Below are positions 9,225 through 19,070 of a DNA stretch of 46,921 nt, one piece after another; within the stretch, counting starts at the first letter, position 1; each line of letters opens with the position of its first letter. Source of the DNA: DATKMK01 sp035541895 (GTDB lineage Bacteria > Desulfobacterota > Binatia > HRBIN30 > JACQVA1); assembly GCA_035541895.1 (NCBI GenBank), contig DATKMK010000025.1:1-46921 (forward strand), in the 5' to 3' direction. The position numbers and the translations under genes were made by a program. Below the pieces are notes generated by a model that did no database searches, was not told the DNA's origin, and was given only the letters and a program-made list of their open reading frames with translations.

Positions 9225-9598
9225 CGCTCGTCGAGATTGGTTTCGTTCAACTTTCCGCCCGGCGGCTCCGTCGGTCGATCCTTGGAACCGGTGAATCCTT
9301 CCTTCACCTTCACCCCCACGCCGCGGCCGACGCCGGCGGTACCGGTGCCGAGGTTGCGAAAGCCCTCGCCGAGTTCCTTGCCGCCCTGTTTGTACGAGTC
9401 GGCAGAGGCTTCGCCCTTGAAGGTTTTTCCAATGCCGCGGCCGAGATCGCGAAAGCCCTCGCCGATCGTCTTGCCGCCCGATTTGACCCGCGCGCTCCCG
9501 CCCTCAACCGAGCGCGGGACGGTTTCTTCGTGATCATCGGCGCAGGCGGCGGACACCAGTAAAGCGAGGCACAACAACAGCGGGATCGTTGGTTTCAT
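9221..9598 (-). CDS. Small lipoprotein with an internal duplication
   Basis: A 125-residue protein that I do not recognise. A short hydrophobic signal ends at SAAC, a weak lipobox, so it is probably a lipoprotein. The mature part is Gly- and Lys-rich and contains two copies of a motif GGK-x2-GEGFR-x-LG (residues about 48-62 and 73-87), predicted amphipathic. GGAGG precedes the ATG at 9598; the open frame extends 21 bases upstream without better support. It lies 17 bases after the Gfo/Idh/MocA gene and is probably co-transcribed with it. Tail-to-tail overlap with rmlC by four bases. Confidence 0.7.
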   Translation of the reverse strand: MKPTIPLLLCLALLVSAACADDHEETVPRSVEGGSARVKSGGKTIGEGFRDLGRGIGKTFKGEASADSYKQGGKELGEGFRNLGTGTAGVGRGVGVKVKEGFTGSKDRPTEPPGGKLNETNLDER

Positions 9599-9615
9599 AT
9601 TGCATCCTCCAACCC

Positions 9616-10737
9616 TCATGCCGCCGGAAGCGGCAGCAGCGCGCGGGTCTCCGGTCCGACCTCGGCGAGCGTCACCTCGCGTCCGGCGCGAGCGGACAGA
9701 TTGGCTGCGATCGCGAAGCGCAGCGTCTCACGCGCCTCGGCAAGGTCCTGCGCTGGCTGCCGTCCCTCGATGAGCGCATCGATGAATTCATGCGCCGCGA
9801 GTCGGAAGCTTTCGGCCCAATCGGTCGGAATGTCGTGCCAGGCGCGGGTCTCGCCGTCGCGGTAGAGGACCAATGCCGGCTCGTCGAGGAGAAACCCGGT
9901 ACAGCGATTGATCCAGATGATGCCTTCGGTGCCGTGAATCTCCATGCGATCGTCGCTGGCGTAGTACTTCGATCGCACCCGCAGCCCGAGCGACGCGATG
10001 ACTTCCCAACTCCCGAATTTTGGCACGCCGGCGTATTTCCACGTGATCATCGCGGGGCCGTCGTAGAACGCACTGTCGCCGAAGCGACTCACGTGGATCC
10101 ATGCGTGCACGCGCTCGACCGGCTCGGGCATGAAGAAGCGGCCCATGTTGTAGCAGTGGTAGCCGTGATCGAAGCACGTCGGGCCGCCGCCGCACTGTTC
10201 CGGGTTCATGCGCCACTGCTGAGCGCTTGCCGGCACACGCCATCCGTCATCGAGGCGACCGGCTGCGGTCTTGATTCGGACCGATAGCGGCACGCCGATC
10301 ACGCCTTCGTCGACCAGCTCCTTCGCTTTCATGTGCGGCGGGTAGTGCATGAAATTTTCCAACACGCGAACCGTCCGCCCGGCGCTCTTGGCTGCCTCGG
10401 CGATGTCGTCGAGCTCGGCGATGGTCAGCGTCGGTGGCTTTTGGAGCGAGACATGTTTGCCGGCTTGGAGGGCGGCAACGGCAACGCCGCGGTGCAGGTG
10501 ATGGGGCAGGGCGATTTCGACGGCGTTGACGTCGGGATCGGCCAACAACTCGGCGATGTCGGTGTAGACCTTGCGGGCCCGCCATTCCGCGGCGCGCCGC
10601 TGAGCGAGCGCCGCGTCTCGGTCGCAGACCGCGAGCACCTCGGCCGCTGGATGATCCAAGTAACCGAGCACCTGCAAGTCGGTGATACGGCCGCAGCCGA
10701 CGAACCCAACTCGTACCCGTTCGACCGGCGTACGCAT
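9616..10737 (-). CDS. Gfo/Idh/MocA family oxidoreductase
   Basis: A 373-residue NAD(P)-dependent oxidoreductase. The N-terminal dinucleotide fold shows VRVGFVGCGRI, the EIALPHHLH strand and the QKPPTLT segment, where the lysine usually found after Glu in the EKP motif is kept although Glu is replaced by Gln. A C-terminal alpha/beta domain follows. Members oxidise or reduce sugars, inositols and their derivatives; substrate unknown here. I start it at the ATG at 10737 because the upstream extension lacks family similarity. It heads a two-gene minus-strand unit with the small repeat lipoprotein. Confidence 0.9.
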   Translation of the reverse strand: MRTPVERVRVGFVGCGRITDLQVLGYLDHPAAEVLAVCDRDAALAQRRAAEWRARKVYTDIAELLADPDVNAVEIALPHHLHRGVAVAALQAGKHVSLQKPPTLTIAELDDIAEAAKSAGRTVRVLENFMHYPPHMKAKELVDEGVIGVPLSVRIKTAAGRLDDGWRVPASAQQWRMNPEQCGGGPTCFDHGYHCYNMGRFFMPEPVERVHAWIHVSRFGDSAFYDGPAMITWKYAGVPKFGSWEVIASLGLRVRSKYYASDDRMEIHGTEGIIWINRCTGFLLDEPALVLYRDGETRAWHDIPTDWAESFRLAAHEFIDALIEGRQPAQDLAEARETLRFAIAANLSARAGREVTLAEVGPETRALLPLPAA

Positions 10738-10850
10738 GTGACGCTTATAGCACGTTTCGTTTGGTAACCCGGAGGTGCCGCCGTCGGTCGAAAGCAATTC
10801 TCGCTTGTCAAAGCGCGTTGCCGGCCGTACTCTGGAGTTGAGGAGTAGCG

Positions 10851-11039
10851 ATGGACACGCTCATAGCCTTTGCGCGGGCGCACCCGAGCTTGGCGGTCGT
10901 GCTGGCGGTTGCGCTAGCGGTCGGCGGGTATTTGTTGCTGAACCGCAAACCGAGAGTGGTCAGACAAGCCGAGCAGCGCGAGCGAGAATTGAAAGAGCAA
11001 AGCCGCGAACGCTATCGCACTGGCCGCTCGTTGGGTTGA
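10851..11039 (+). CDS. Small single-pass membrane protein
   Basis: A 62-residue protein with one transmembrane segment (about residues 13-31) and a strongly charged, helical C-terminal tail rich in Arg, Glu and Gln. GAGGAG lies seven bases before the ATG, which supports a real gene. It overlaps the end of the convergent adenylate-forming ligase by 28 bases. I do not recognise a family; it may be an inner-membrane anchor or a small regulatory peptide. Confidence 0.6.
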   Translation: MDTLIAFARAHPSLAVVLAVALAVGGYLLLNRKPRVVRQAEQRERELKEQSRERYRTGRSLG

Positions 11040-12643
11040 GTCCGCTTCGTCTCATCACGGTCGGCAACTCGTTGGCGCGCCAGCGCGCGCAGCCGCTGCT
11101 TGTCGATCTTTCCCGACCCCAAGGTCGGCAGGTCCGGTTCGTTGCAGAAAAAGACGTGACGGGGAACCTTGTAGGCGGCGAGCCGCGTCGCGCAAAACTC
11201 GCGCAACTCAGCCTCCGTGCAGCTCGCGTCAGTTGGAACAACGAAGGCCGCCACGTTCTCACCTCGACTGGGATGCGGAACGGCGGTGACGCACGCGATC
11301 CGAACCTTGGGATGCGTTGCCAGCGCCGCTTCGACTTCGGCGGCGGCGACGTTGACCCCCGCAGTCTTGATGACGTCCTTGAGGCGGCCGATGAAACGCA
11401 AGTGGCCGATCGAGTCGAGGCTGCCGAGATCGCCGGTGTGGAAGAATCCCAATTGATCGAAACATGCCGTCGGTCGCATCTTGTAGTAGCGCAGCATCAG
11501 GCTGCTGCCGCGGACGACGATCTCGCCTTCGGTGTCGGCCGGCAGCGGCGCGTTTGACTCGGGATCGACGATCCGGACATCGAGCCCATCCATCGCCCGG
11601 CCGTGTGTCGCAGAGCGGAGCGAGAGCGGATCATCCCAGCGCGTCGTGCAGGCCATCGGGCCGGTCTCCGTCATGCCCCACGTTCCCACGGCGTGATGAT
11701 CTGGCGGGAAGAGCTGCACTGCCCAGGCGGTGTTCGCCCCCGGCCCCTTGCGGATTCGCAGGGTGGTGCGATCGAAGCCGGGATGCGCGATCAGCGCCTG
11801 CGCCTGATGGGGCCATGCAAACATCAGCGTGCAACCCTCCTCGCGCATCAGCGCCAGGGTTTGCCCCGGTTCGAAGACTTGCTGCAGCAAGACGGTTGCG
11901 CCGCGCGAGAGAGTGGCGAGCGCGACGCCGACCAGTCCGCCGTTGAAGAAGAACGGCAGGTAGCCCCAGGTGCGATCGTCAGCCGTGATGCCGAGACGGT
12001 CGGCAACGTTGTGAGCAGCCTGCAACATGGTGGCGTGTGAGTGCACGACGCCCTTCGGCGCCGCCGTGCTGCCGGAGGTGAAGAAGATGGCCGCTTCGCC
12101 GCTCGCTGCTACCTGCCGTTTGGAAGCACCGAGCCACGCAGCGTCCCCCTTCGGTTCACTCAGCCACGCCTCGAAATCGAGCGCGCCAGGGGCGCGATCT
12201 GGACCTGACGCAATCACCCGCCGCAAGCAGGGTAGGCGTGGGGAGTGGAGCGTACCAAGATCCGCGCGGAGGAGATCCGGGCACAATTCGATCAGCATCG
12301 TCATATAGTTGTGACGAAGAAACTGCGTCACCGTGACCAGCAATGTTACGTCGGCATGGCGCAGCGCGTACTCGAGTTCCGCCAGTCGAAGGAGAGTATT
12401 GAGGGGCACGACGATCGCGCCCAGCTTCCACGCGCCGATGGCGCACACCAACCACTCCGGCCGGTTGGGCATGAGGATGCCGATGCGAGTGGCGCTGGAC
12501 GCGCCGAGCTGCGCGAGCGCCGCGGCCGCTCGGTCGGACGCATCGGCGAGATCCGCGAAGCTGATGCGCTGCCCACCCGAAACCAGTGCGGCGCGTTGTC
12601 GGTGGCGTGCGCCGAGTTCGTCGATGAACGTTCCGATCGTCAC
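11012..12643 (-). CDS. Class I adenylate-forming enzyme (acyl-CoA synthetase/ligase)
   Basis: A 543-residue AMP-dependent ligase that activates a carboxylic acid with ATP and passes it to CoA. The A3 phosphate loop FFTSGSTAAPKGVVHSH is intact, followed by a GMTETGP motif (A5), FHTGDLG (A7) and a C-terminal GKIDKQRLR with the A10 lysine. Start is GTG at 12643. The family could serve fatty acids, aromatic acids or short-chain acids; substrate is not readable. It follows the histidine kinase gene by 51 bases on the same strand. Confidence 0.9.
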   Translation of the reverse strand: MTIGTFIDELGARHRQRAALVSGGQRISFADLADASDRAAAALAQLGASSATRIGILMPNRPEWLVCAIGAWKLGAIVVPLNTLLRLAELEYALRHADVTLLVTVTQFLRHNYMTMLIELCPDLLRADLGTLHSPRLPCLRRVIASGPDRAPGALDFEAWLSEPKGDAAWLGASKRQVAASGEAAIFFTSGSTAAPKGVVHSHATMLQAAHNVADRLGITADDRTWGYLPFFFNGGLVGVALATLSRGATVLLQQVFEPGQTLALMREEGCTLMFAWPHQAQALIAHPGFDRTTLRIRKGPGANTAWAVQLFPPDHHAVGTWGMTETGPMACTTRWDDPLSLRSATHGRAMDGLDVRIVDPESNAPLPADTEGEIVVRGSSLMLRYYKMRPTACFDQLGFFHTGDLGSLDSIGHLRFIGRLKDVIKTAGVNVAAAEVEAALATHPKVRIACVTAVPHPSRGENVAAFVVPTDASCTEAELREFCATRLAAYKVPRHVFFCNEPDLPTLGSGKIDKQRLRALARQRVADRDETKRTQPNERPVR

Positions 12644-12694
12644 GCGCGGCCTGTAGCGACCTCGGCCGCGAAAGGCAATGACGATTGCGCGGGC

Positions 12695-13996
12695 TTACGC
12701 CGCGATTGCGGTGCGGGTTGGAGTCTTGGCGGGATCGACGGCGTCCGCGGCGAATGGCGTCGATCCCGATTGCGCGGGCAGCCAGACGGTGAAAACCGAC
12801 CCTTCTCCGAGCGCGCTTCGGAGGGCAACCGAACCGCCATGCGCTGCCACCAGTGCCTTGACGATGAACAGCCCGAGCCCGCTCCCCGGCAGGTGCTTGC
12901 TGTTGCGCAGACGCTCGTATTTCTCGAACACAGCGGTCTGCTCGTCGGCGGAAATGCCCGGGCCGGTATCGCTGATTTCAAGGCAGACGCCGTTATCGCG
13001 ACGAAACGTCCGGACCGTCACCGTCCCGCAGTTGGGCGTGTATTTGAGCGCGTTGCCGACCAGATTCGAGATGATACGGCCGACGTGCATGAGATCCGCG
13101 TCGATGAGCGGCAGGTCGGTGGCGAGATCGGTGGCTAAGGCGATGGCCTTGGTTGCCGCGTGGCTTGCCTCGAACTGTAGGATGTCTGTGACCGCGTCGT
13201 TGAGCTGCATGGGATGCCGCTGCAGGCGGATATGTCCGCCTTCGAAGCGCGACACGTCGAGACAGTTGGCGACCAAGATCGACACGTGGTGAACGTTGGC
13301 CTGGAGGCGCTCGATGATCGTGCGCGGGCGGTCGGCCAACGGGCCGTATTCCCCATCCAGCAGCAACATCGCGTAGTTCTCGGCGTTGCTGAGGGGCACG
13401 CGAATGTCGTGACTGATCGATGCGAGTAGATCGGTCTTCGCGCGCTCGAGCGCGCGGGCCTCGTTGGCTTCACGCTTGCGCGTCCGCAAGGCGGTCACGA
13501 AGTAGCCGTAGAACAGCGCCACCACGAACAGAAACAGGATGCGCAGAAAGGCCTGTCCGGTGAGTGCCGCGGAACCCAGCGCGTGCTGCAGTCCCCAGCC
13601 GTACACCAGGGTAATCAGGGTCGCGCTGCCAACAATCATCGGCAGCGATTCGCCTAGTGCGACCACGAACAGCACGAGGAAGTACAACATGAAGAAGTTG
13701 TCCGATGCCTGTGGCGACCAGGCTAAGCTCAATGTCAGCCAGCTCGTGTCGAACAGCACTAAGCCCATGTCGAATGCCCGCGACTGCAACCAATGATCGG
13801 GAAACTTGTTGAGGAGAACATTCGACGCGAGCACCAGCGCGACAAACAGTCCGGTACCACTGTCCACCACCGGGCCGTCTTCGGCGAACAGCAACAGGTA
13901 GGCGGAGGCGATGATCAGCACCCAGCGCAACAGCACGACCGTGCTCCGTTTGTCGTGCGGCGTGTCGGTGAAGCGTGGGGCGTCTACGGCGAACAT
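12695..13996 (-). CDS. Membrane sensor histidine kinase
   Basis: A 433-residue kinase with about six N-terminal transmembrane segments (residues 20-165) and no obvious extracellular sensor domain. The dimerisation domain carries the phospho-acceptor in SISHDIRVPLSN near residue 196; the usual Glu after His is Asp. The catalytic domain shows the N box NLVGNALKYTP, G1 box DTGPGI and G2 box GSGLGLFIV. AGAGGTG precedes the ATG. There is no response regulator gene next to it, so its partner is elsewhere. Stimulus unknown. Confidence 0.9.
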   Translation of the reverse strand: MFAVDAPRFTDTPHDKRSTVVLLRWVLIIASAYLLLFAEDGPVVDSGTGLFVALVLASNVLLNKFPDHWLQSRAFDMGLVLFDTSWLTLSLAWSPQASDNFFMLYFLVLFVVALGESLPMIVGSATLITLVYGWGLQHALGSAALTGQAFLRILFLFVVALFYGYFVTALRTRKREANEARALERAKTDLLASISHDIRVPLSNAENYAMLLLDGEYGPLADRPRTIIERLQANVHHVSILVANCLDVSRFEGGHIRLQRHPMQLNDAVTDILQFEASHAATKAIALATDLATDLPLIDADLMHVGRIISNLVGNALKYTPNCGTVTVRTFRRDNGVCLEISDTGPGISADEQTAVFEKYERLRNSKHLPGSGLGLFIVKALVAAHGGSVALRSALGEGSVFTVWLPAQSGSTPFAADAVDPAKTPTRTAIAA

Positions 13997-14238
13997 GCAC
14001 CTCTTCTGGTGAGCAACGCTGGTGCCATGCGGAAGTCCGATGCGCGGCGGCGAGCGGGTTGTGCCACCACTGTTGCGGTTTGGTCAGAAGCGGCGAATGT
14101 CGGCAATCCTTGCCGTCCAGGAGCGCATTTGCTGTGACAATTCACGCAGCGCGCGAGCGGAAGACGGCGCTTGCTGCAACCGTCGGAAGGTGAGTACAAA
14201 TGATCGCCGCCTGAGAGTCGGGCAGCCAGGAGGTGACG
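13997..14238. other. Divergent intergenic region
   Basis: About 240 bases between the histidine kinase and the second enoyl-CoA hydratase. It should hold promoters for both, but I see no convincing -35/-10 pair, palindrome or terminator. The only clear signal is the AGGAGG ribosome site at 14228-14233. Confidence 0.5.
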
Positions 14239-15072
<834 letters not shown>

Positions 15073-15125
15073 TCGCGCGCGGGCGCTGTGCCTCCGCGAC
15101 GACCCGTGGGTGAGGTTGCTGACCG

Positions 15126-16358
15126 ATGCCGCGACTCGACGGCTACGCCGTGCTCCGCCAGCGGGACTACCGGCGCTTCTGGCTAGGCCAATGGATTTCC
15201 CTCATCGGCACGTGGATGCAGAGTGCCGCGCAAGGCTGGTTGCTGATCAAACTGACCGACTCGCCGATGTGGCTCGGTGCGCTCGGAGCCGCTGCCGGCG
15301 CGCCGTTGTTGGTGTTTGTGTTGGTCGGCGGGGTTGCCAGCGAGCGCTTTGACCGGCGCCGCATCATTCTCTGCACCCAATTCCTCTCGCTGTTGCAAGC
15401 GCTGGTGCTATCGCTGTTGACGTTGGCCGGTCACATCCAACCGTGGCAGATCGTTGGCCTTGCGGCGGTGCTTGGAAGCGTCAATGCGTTCGATGTGCCC
15501 GCTCGGCAGGCGTTTGTGGTGGAGCTGGTGGGCCCGGAGCGCGTCGGCAACGCGATCGCGCTCAACTCGTCGGCGTTCAACGTGGCTCGCGTCATCGGTC
15601 CGGCGATCGGCGGTCTGGTGGTTGCCGCCGTCGGCGAGGGCTACTGCTTTCTGCTGAACGCGGTCAGCTACGTCGCCGTGCTCTGGAGTTTGGCGTCGAT
15701 TCGACCGCGGTTCCGGTCTTTAAGGCAGTTTGATGGCGAAGGCGGCACCGCCGTCGTCGAAGGATTGCGATACGTGGTGCGCCATCCGAGCATCGGACCA
15801 CTGCTGCTTTTGGTCGGGGTGATCAGCTCGGTCGGCGTGCCGTATCGCAACTTCCTCCCCGCGATGGCGCGGCTAGTCGGCGCGAACGATTGGCAGTACG
15901 GCTTACTGATCGCGGCGGCCGGTGTCGGAGCGAGTTTGGGCGGCTTGAGCTTGGCTGCGTTCCGCATGGGCCGCGATGCCTATCAGCGATTGCTGCCGGT
16001 CAGCGTGGGGTTCTTCTCGCTCATGCTGCTCGCGTTTGCCACTACCCATGGGTATCGGTTGGCGCTGCTGGTGCTGACGGTGGTCGGCGTGAGTGGCATT
16101 CTCTATTTCAACTGTACCAACGCGCTAATTCAACTGTCGGTCGAGGACGGCTATCGCGGTCGGGTGATGAGTGTCTACACGCTGATGCACCAAGGGATGG
16201 CGACGTTCGGCAACCTCATGCTCGGATGGGCCGCGAGCCGTTGGGGGACACCGACGGCGCTCGTGATGGGGGCGTTGACGTGCCTCGCCGCGGCGGGTGT
16301 CTTCATCGCGATGCAGACATCGCGGGTCCGGTTTCCGACTCCGGCCATCGAAACCTGA
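15126..16358 (+). CDS. MFS transporter (EntS/MFS_3 type)
   Basis: A 410-residue polytopic inner-membrane protein with about 12 predicted transmembrane segments. The opening FWLGQWISLIGTWMQSAAQ and the FDRRRIILCTQ loop between helices 2 and 3 are typical of the MFS_3 group, which includes the enterobactin exporter EntS and drug or macrolide efflux proteins. It is therefore likely to export a small molecule by proton antiport; the substrate is unknown. GTGAGG is the ribosome site. It converges on the YbhB-like gene with only seven bases between stops. Confidence 0.9.
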   Translation: MPRLDGYAVLRQRDYRRFWLGQWISLIGTWMQSAAQGWLLIKLTDSPMWLGALGAAAGAPLLVFVLVGGVASERFDRRRIILCTQFLSLLQALVLSLLTLAGHIQPWQIVGLAAVLGSVNAFDVPARQAFVVELVGPERVGNAIALNSSAFNVARVIGPAIGGLVVAAVGEGYCFLLNAVSYVAVLWSLASIRPRFRSLRQFDGEGGTAVVEGLRYVVRHPSIGPLLLLVGVISSVGVPYRNFLPAMARLVGANDWQYGLLIAAAGVGASLGGLSLAAFRMGRDAYQRLLPVSVGFFSLMLLAFATTHGYRLALLVLTVVGVSGILYFNCTNALIQLSVEDGYRGRVMSVYTLMHQGMATFGNLMLGWAASRWGTPTALVMGALTCLAAAGVFIAMQTSRVRFPTPAIET

Positions 16359-16365
16359 GGCGGAT

Positions 16366-16953
16366 CTAGCGTCCGAAGCGACCGAGCAAGTCGGCCTTCC
16401 CCAACGTGTGCTTGGCGACGAAGGCAAGCAGATGCGTTTTCTTGGCGCCCGGGTCCAAGCCGGTCGCGGCATCGAGCGCGTACAGCGTAAAGACATAGCG
16501 GTGGGGTGCGTCGCCGCGCGGCGGACAAGGCCCCTGGTAGAAGGGATTCCGCCAATCGTTGAGGCCGTGCTTGCTGCCGTCCGCCAGCGTCTCTTGCTTC
16601 GGGACTCCCTCGGAGATTGAACGCGTGCTCGCCGGAATGTCGTAGATGATCCAGTGGACCCAGGAGCCGCCGGGTGCATCGGGATCGTCGACGATGAGCG
16701 CAAATGCCCTCGTGCCCGCTGGAGGATCGTCCCAGGTCAACGCTGGTGAGACTCCGGCGTTCACGTCGGCCGTGCGCCGCTCCTTGGCGCTCGCGGAGCC
16801 CTCGCAGGTGTAGTGGTCCGGTATGGTGCCATCGGATTTGAATGCTTGACTGGTGAGGGAAAACCCGTGGGCGATGGATGCGCCGAGCGGCATCGACGCC
16901 GCCATGGAGATGAAAAGTGCGCGCCGCGCACTTCGTCCCGGCAGCCACGACAT
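16366..16953 (-). CDS. YbhB/YbcL-type phosphatidylethanolamine-binding protein, exported
   Basis: A 195-residue member of the PEBP/Raf-kinase-inhibitor-like family. The ligand-pocket motifs are present: DDPDAPGGSWVHWIIYDIP and GPCPPRGDAPHRYVF. An Arg-rich N-terminus followed by a hydrophobic stretch ending at AHG suggests a signal peptide and a periplasmic protein, as in E. coli YbcL. Function of bacterial members is poorly known. Its first codons form one arm of an inverted repeat whose other arm is the start of the divergent metallophosphoesterase gene. Confidence 0.9.
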   Translation of the reverse strand: MSWLPGRSARRALFISMAASMPLGASIAHGFSLTSQAFKSDGTIPDHYTCEGSASAKERRTADVNAGVSPALTWDDPPAGTRAFALIVDDPDAPGGSWVHWIIYDIPASTRSISEGVPKQETLADGSKHGLNDWRNPFYQGPCPPRGDAPHRYVFTLYALDAATGLDPGAKKTHLLAFVAKHTLGKADLLGRFGR

Positions 16954-17053
16954 GGCGGTTTCTCTAGCAGCTCCGGTTGCCGACAGTCCAGCGGTAGCGA
17001 AGGGCCGGGCTTTCCGTTACGCTGCCTCCCATGTCGTGGCTGGAGCCGGGACG
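16934..17053. repeat. Inverted repeat spanning two divergent gene starts
   Basis: The left arm (16934-16955) and right arm (17029-17053) are reverse complements over 14 exact bases centred on CCATGTCGTGGCTG, then 8 more bases (CCGGGACG) after a three-base gap. Each arm contains the ATG of one of the divergent genes, so both proteins begin MSWL and soon read PGR. About 73 bases lie between the arms. Confidence 0.7.
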
Positions 17054-18323
17054 CCGATTGTTGATGCAGGTCCGCCGACAGGTGGTCGGAATGTTCTTTG
17101 CGCACTTCTTCCGCCTACTGGTGTTCGTCATCAGCATCGCGCAATGGGCGACCTTCGCGTGGTTGCTGAGCCAGGCCGGAAAGCGATTGCCGCTCGGCGT
17201 TCACCTCGCCGGGCCGCTGGTGATCCACGCTGCGAATCGGATGTTGATTGGTCGCATGCGGCAGCCGCGGACCCGCTGGACCTGGTCCCGATTGGCGTTG
17301 CGCGGGTATGCCGCGGTGGCGTTCACCTCGCTCTTTTGCGCGGCGTTCTTGCTCGCGAGTGCGATTTCATGGGCGACGATGCATGTCCTGCTTGGTGCGC
17401 TCACGGTCGAGGCTGGCACGTTGCAACCCTCCGCCGCGGCGTCCACCATCGACGGGCTGTTTCACTGGATCTCCTTGAGCGGCGTTGCCACCATCACCGT
17501 GGCGTTCGCCTACGGCTACACGCTCGGCCAACATCGGCTGACCGTCACACCCTTGAAGCTGTCGCTCGGATTTCCAGAAGAGCTAGACGGGTTGCGGATC
17601 GCGCACATCAGCGACATTCACATCGGCCACAATTTGAGCGCCGCACAACTCGATCGGTTCGTCCGTCGAGTCAATGAGTTGGAGCCCGATCTCATTTGCA
17701 TCACCGGCGACATTGTCGACGGGCCCGCCACCGACATGGCCGCAGATCTTCCGCGGTTGGCCGCGCTGCGCGCACGCTACGGTGTGTTCGCGATTCTCGG
17801 CAATCATGACCACTACGCCGGCGCGGATCGCGTGGAAGCGGCCTTGCATCGGCACACCCACTTCACGGTGCTTCGTGACGCGGCCGCGACGATCGCCGTA
17901 CGCGGCGTTCGGCTGCACATTGCCGGCGTCGACGATCGCGGCCGCGATTGGTGTCGCGGGTTGCACCGACATCCCGGCCTGTCGGCGCTGACGACGCGGG
18001 TGAGTCTCGACGAGCCGATTGTGTTGTTGAGCCATCGCCCCGAGCCGTTTACGCATGCGACCGCGTGCGGGATCCGCTTGACCTTGGCCGGTCACACCCA
18101 TGGCGGCCAGGTGGCGATGCCGTGGTTTGACGGGCGGCCACGCGGACTCGCCTGGTTCGTGACGCCCTTCGAGCGCGGACTCTACGAACAAGACGGATGC
18201 TACTTGTATGTCAACCGCGGATTGGGTGTGACCGGACCGTTGATGCGGCTGTGCGCGCCGCGCGAAATCTCACTGATTGAAGTGGCCGGCGGCGTGGCGG
18301 CCCAAATCACCGCGGCCGGCTGA
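17031..18323 (+). CDS. Membrane-anchored metallophosphoesterase (YaeI-like)
   Basis: A 430-residue calcineurin-like phosphoesterase. Four hydrophobic segments occupy about residues 20-160, and the catalytic domain follows with all expected metal-ligand motifs: DIHIGH, GDIVDG, GNHDH, a LLSHRPEPF histidine and GHTHGG. Relatives such as E. coli YaeI and B. subtilis YkuE act on phospholipids or on lipid pyrophosphates at the membrane. There is no clear ribosome site before the ATG. Its last 54 bases overlap the end of the convergent unknown gene that partners an acyl carrier protein. Confidence 0.9.
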   Translation: MSWLEPGRRLLMQVRRQVVGMFFAHFFRLLVFVISIAQWATFAWLLSQAGKRLPLGVHLAGPLVIHAANRMLIGRMRQPRTRWTWSRLALRGYAAVAFTSLFCAAFLLASAISWATMHVLLGALTVEAGTLQPSAAASTIDGLFHWISLSGVATITVAFAYGYTLGQHRLTVTPLKLSLGFPEELDGLRIAHISDIHIGHNLSAAQLDRFVRRVNELEPDLICITGDIVDGPATDMAADLPRLAALRARYGVFAILGNHDHYAGADRVEAALHRHTHFTVLRDAAATIAVRGVRLHIAGVDDRGRDWCRGLHRHPGLSALTTRVSLDEPIVLLSHRPEPFTHATACGIRLTLAGHTHGGQVAMPWFDGRPRGLAWFVTPFERGLYEQDGCYLYVNRGLGVTGPLMRLCAPREISLIEVAGGVAAQITAAG

Positions 18324-18695
18324 CGCACGTCGATCGTTCCGCTTCGGCTCGGTCCCGCTCAGCTCGCGCAACTCGGCGGCAAGCGCGCTCCACTCGTCGC
18401 GCAAGGCTCGCGGCACCGGCTCCAAAAGTGTTCGCTCCCAGAACGCGCCGTCGAGCGGTCCGCTGATCACGCGCTGAGTGATCTGGGCGATCGCGCTCGA
18501 ATGCGTCACACGGGCCCGACGCACACGCGGCATGACGTGCGATTCTTGGACGTGCTGGAGAATCTCGCTCAGTCGGTGACGAATGCGGCAACTGTCCGTC
18601 ACGCGCCGCCAATTCAGCGGCCAACTCGCACTCGTCAACGGCCAGAGATATTCGTCAAACTGTCCGTCCTCGACTTCGTGTATCGCCTCCGTCAT
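18270..18695 (-). CDS. Unknown protein encoded after an acyl carrier protein
   Basis: A 141-residue basic, soluble protein with no family that I recognise. A tryptophan-rich N-terminal part (residues 15-30) is followed by a predicted helical, Arg-rich region and a disordered tail. A TGAGGAG ribosome site overlaps the stop of the acyl carrier protein gene 12 bases upstream, so the two are almost certainly one transcript with coupled translation. The ATG at 18695 is preferred over the GTG one codon earlier. The 3' end overlaps the convergent phosphoesterase gene by 54 bases. It could act on or bind the acyl carrier protein (inference). Confidence 0.65.
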   Translation of the reverse strand: MTEAIHEVEDGQFDEYLWPLTSASWPLNWRRVTDSCRIRHRLSEILQHVQESHVMPRVRRARVTHSSAIAQITQRVISGPLDGAFWERTLLEPVPRALRDEWSALAAELRELSGTEPKRNDRRASAGRGDLGRHAAGHFNQ

Positions 18696-18707
18696 CACTA
18701 CATCTCC

Positions 18708-18965
18708 TCAGCGCGGCGCCGCCAATTTGGCTTCGAGCATCTCGACCGCCTGACCGACAGTGCGAATCCGGTCGAGTTCAGCGTCATCGATGGCGATCCC
18801 CAGGCGGTCCTCAACCCCGATGGCGATCTCCGCGACGTCGAGCGAGTCGGCCGCGAGATCATCCGCAAAGCTGGTCTCAGCCGTGATGTCGCTGGCTTCT
18901 ACGCCGAGATGGTCGGCGATCAATTCTCGCAACAACTCCAAGGTCGCGGTATCAGTCGGAACCAT
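18708..18965 (-). CDS. Stand-alone acyl carrier protein
   Basis: An 85-residue carrier protein of normal ACP length. The phosphopantetheine attachment motif is DLAADSLDVAEI with Ser41, preceded by the acidic TSFADDL helix. It carries acyl chains as thioesters. It is not next to fatty-acid synthase genes, so it is probably a dedicated carrier for another pathway. Start at ATG 18965; an in-frame GTG at 18971 has better spacing (six bases) to a GAGG element and could be the true start. Cotranscribed with the unknown gene at 18270-18695. Confidence 0.9.
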   Translation of the reverse strand: MVPTDTATLELLRELIADHLGVEASDITAETSFADDLAADSLDVAEIAIGVEDRLGIAIDDAELDRIRTVGQAVEMLEAKLAAPR

Positions 18966-19070
18966 CGGCACGACGAGCCTCAATCGCTACGCACGCGAAG
19001 TTAGACGGCCGCGTGACGGCGGTCGACGGATCGATGTGCCGTTTGACACACCGAGGAGAGTTTCTCTGTG

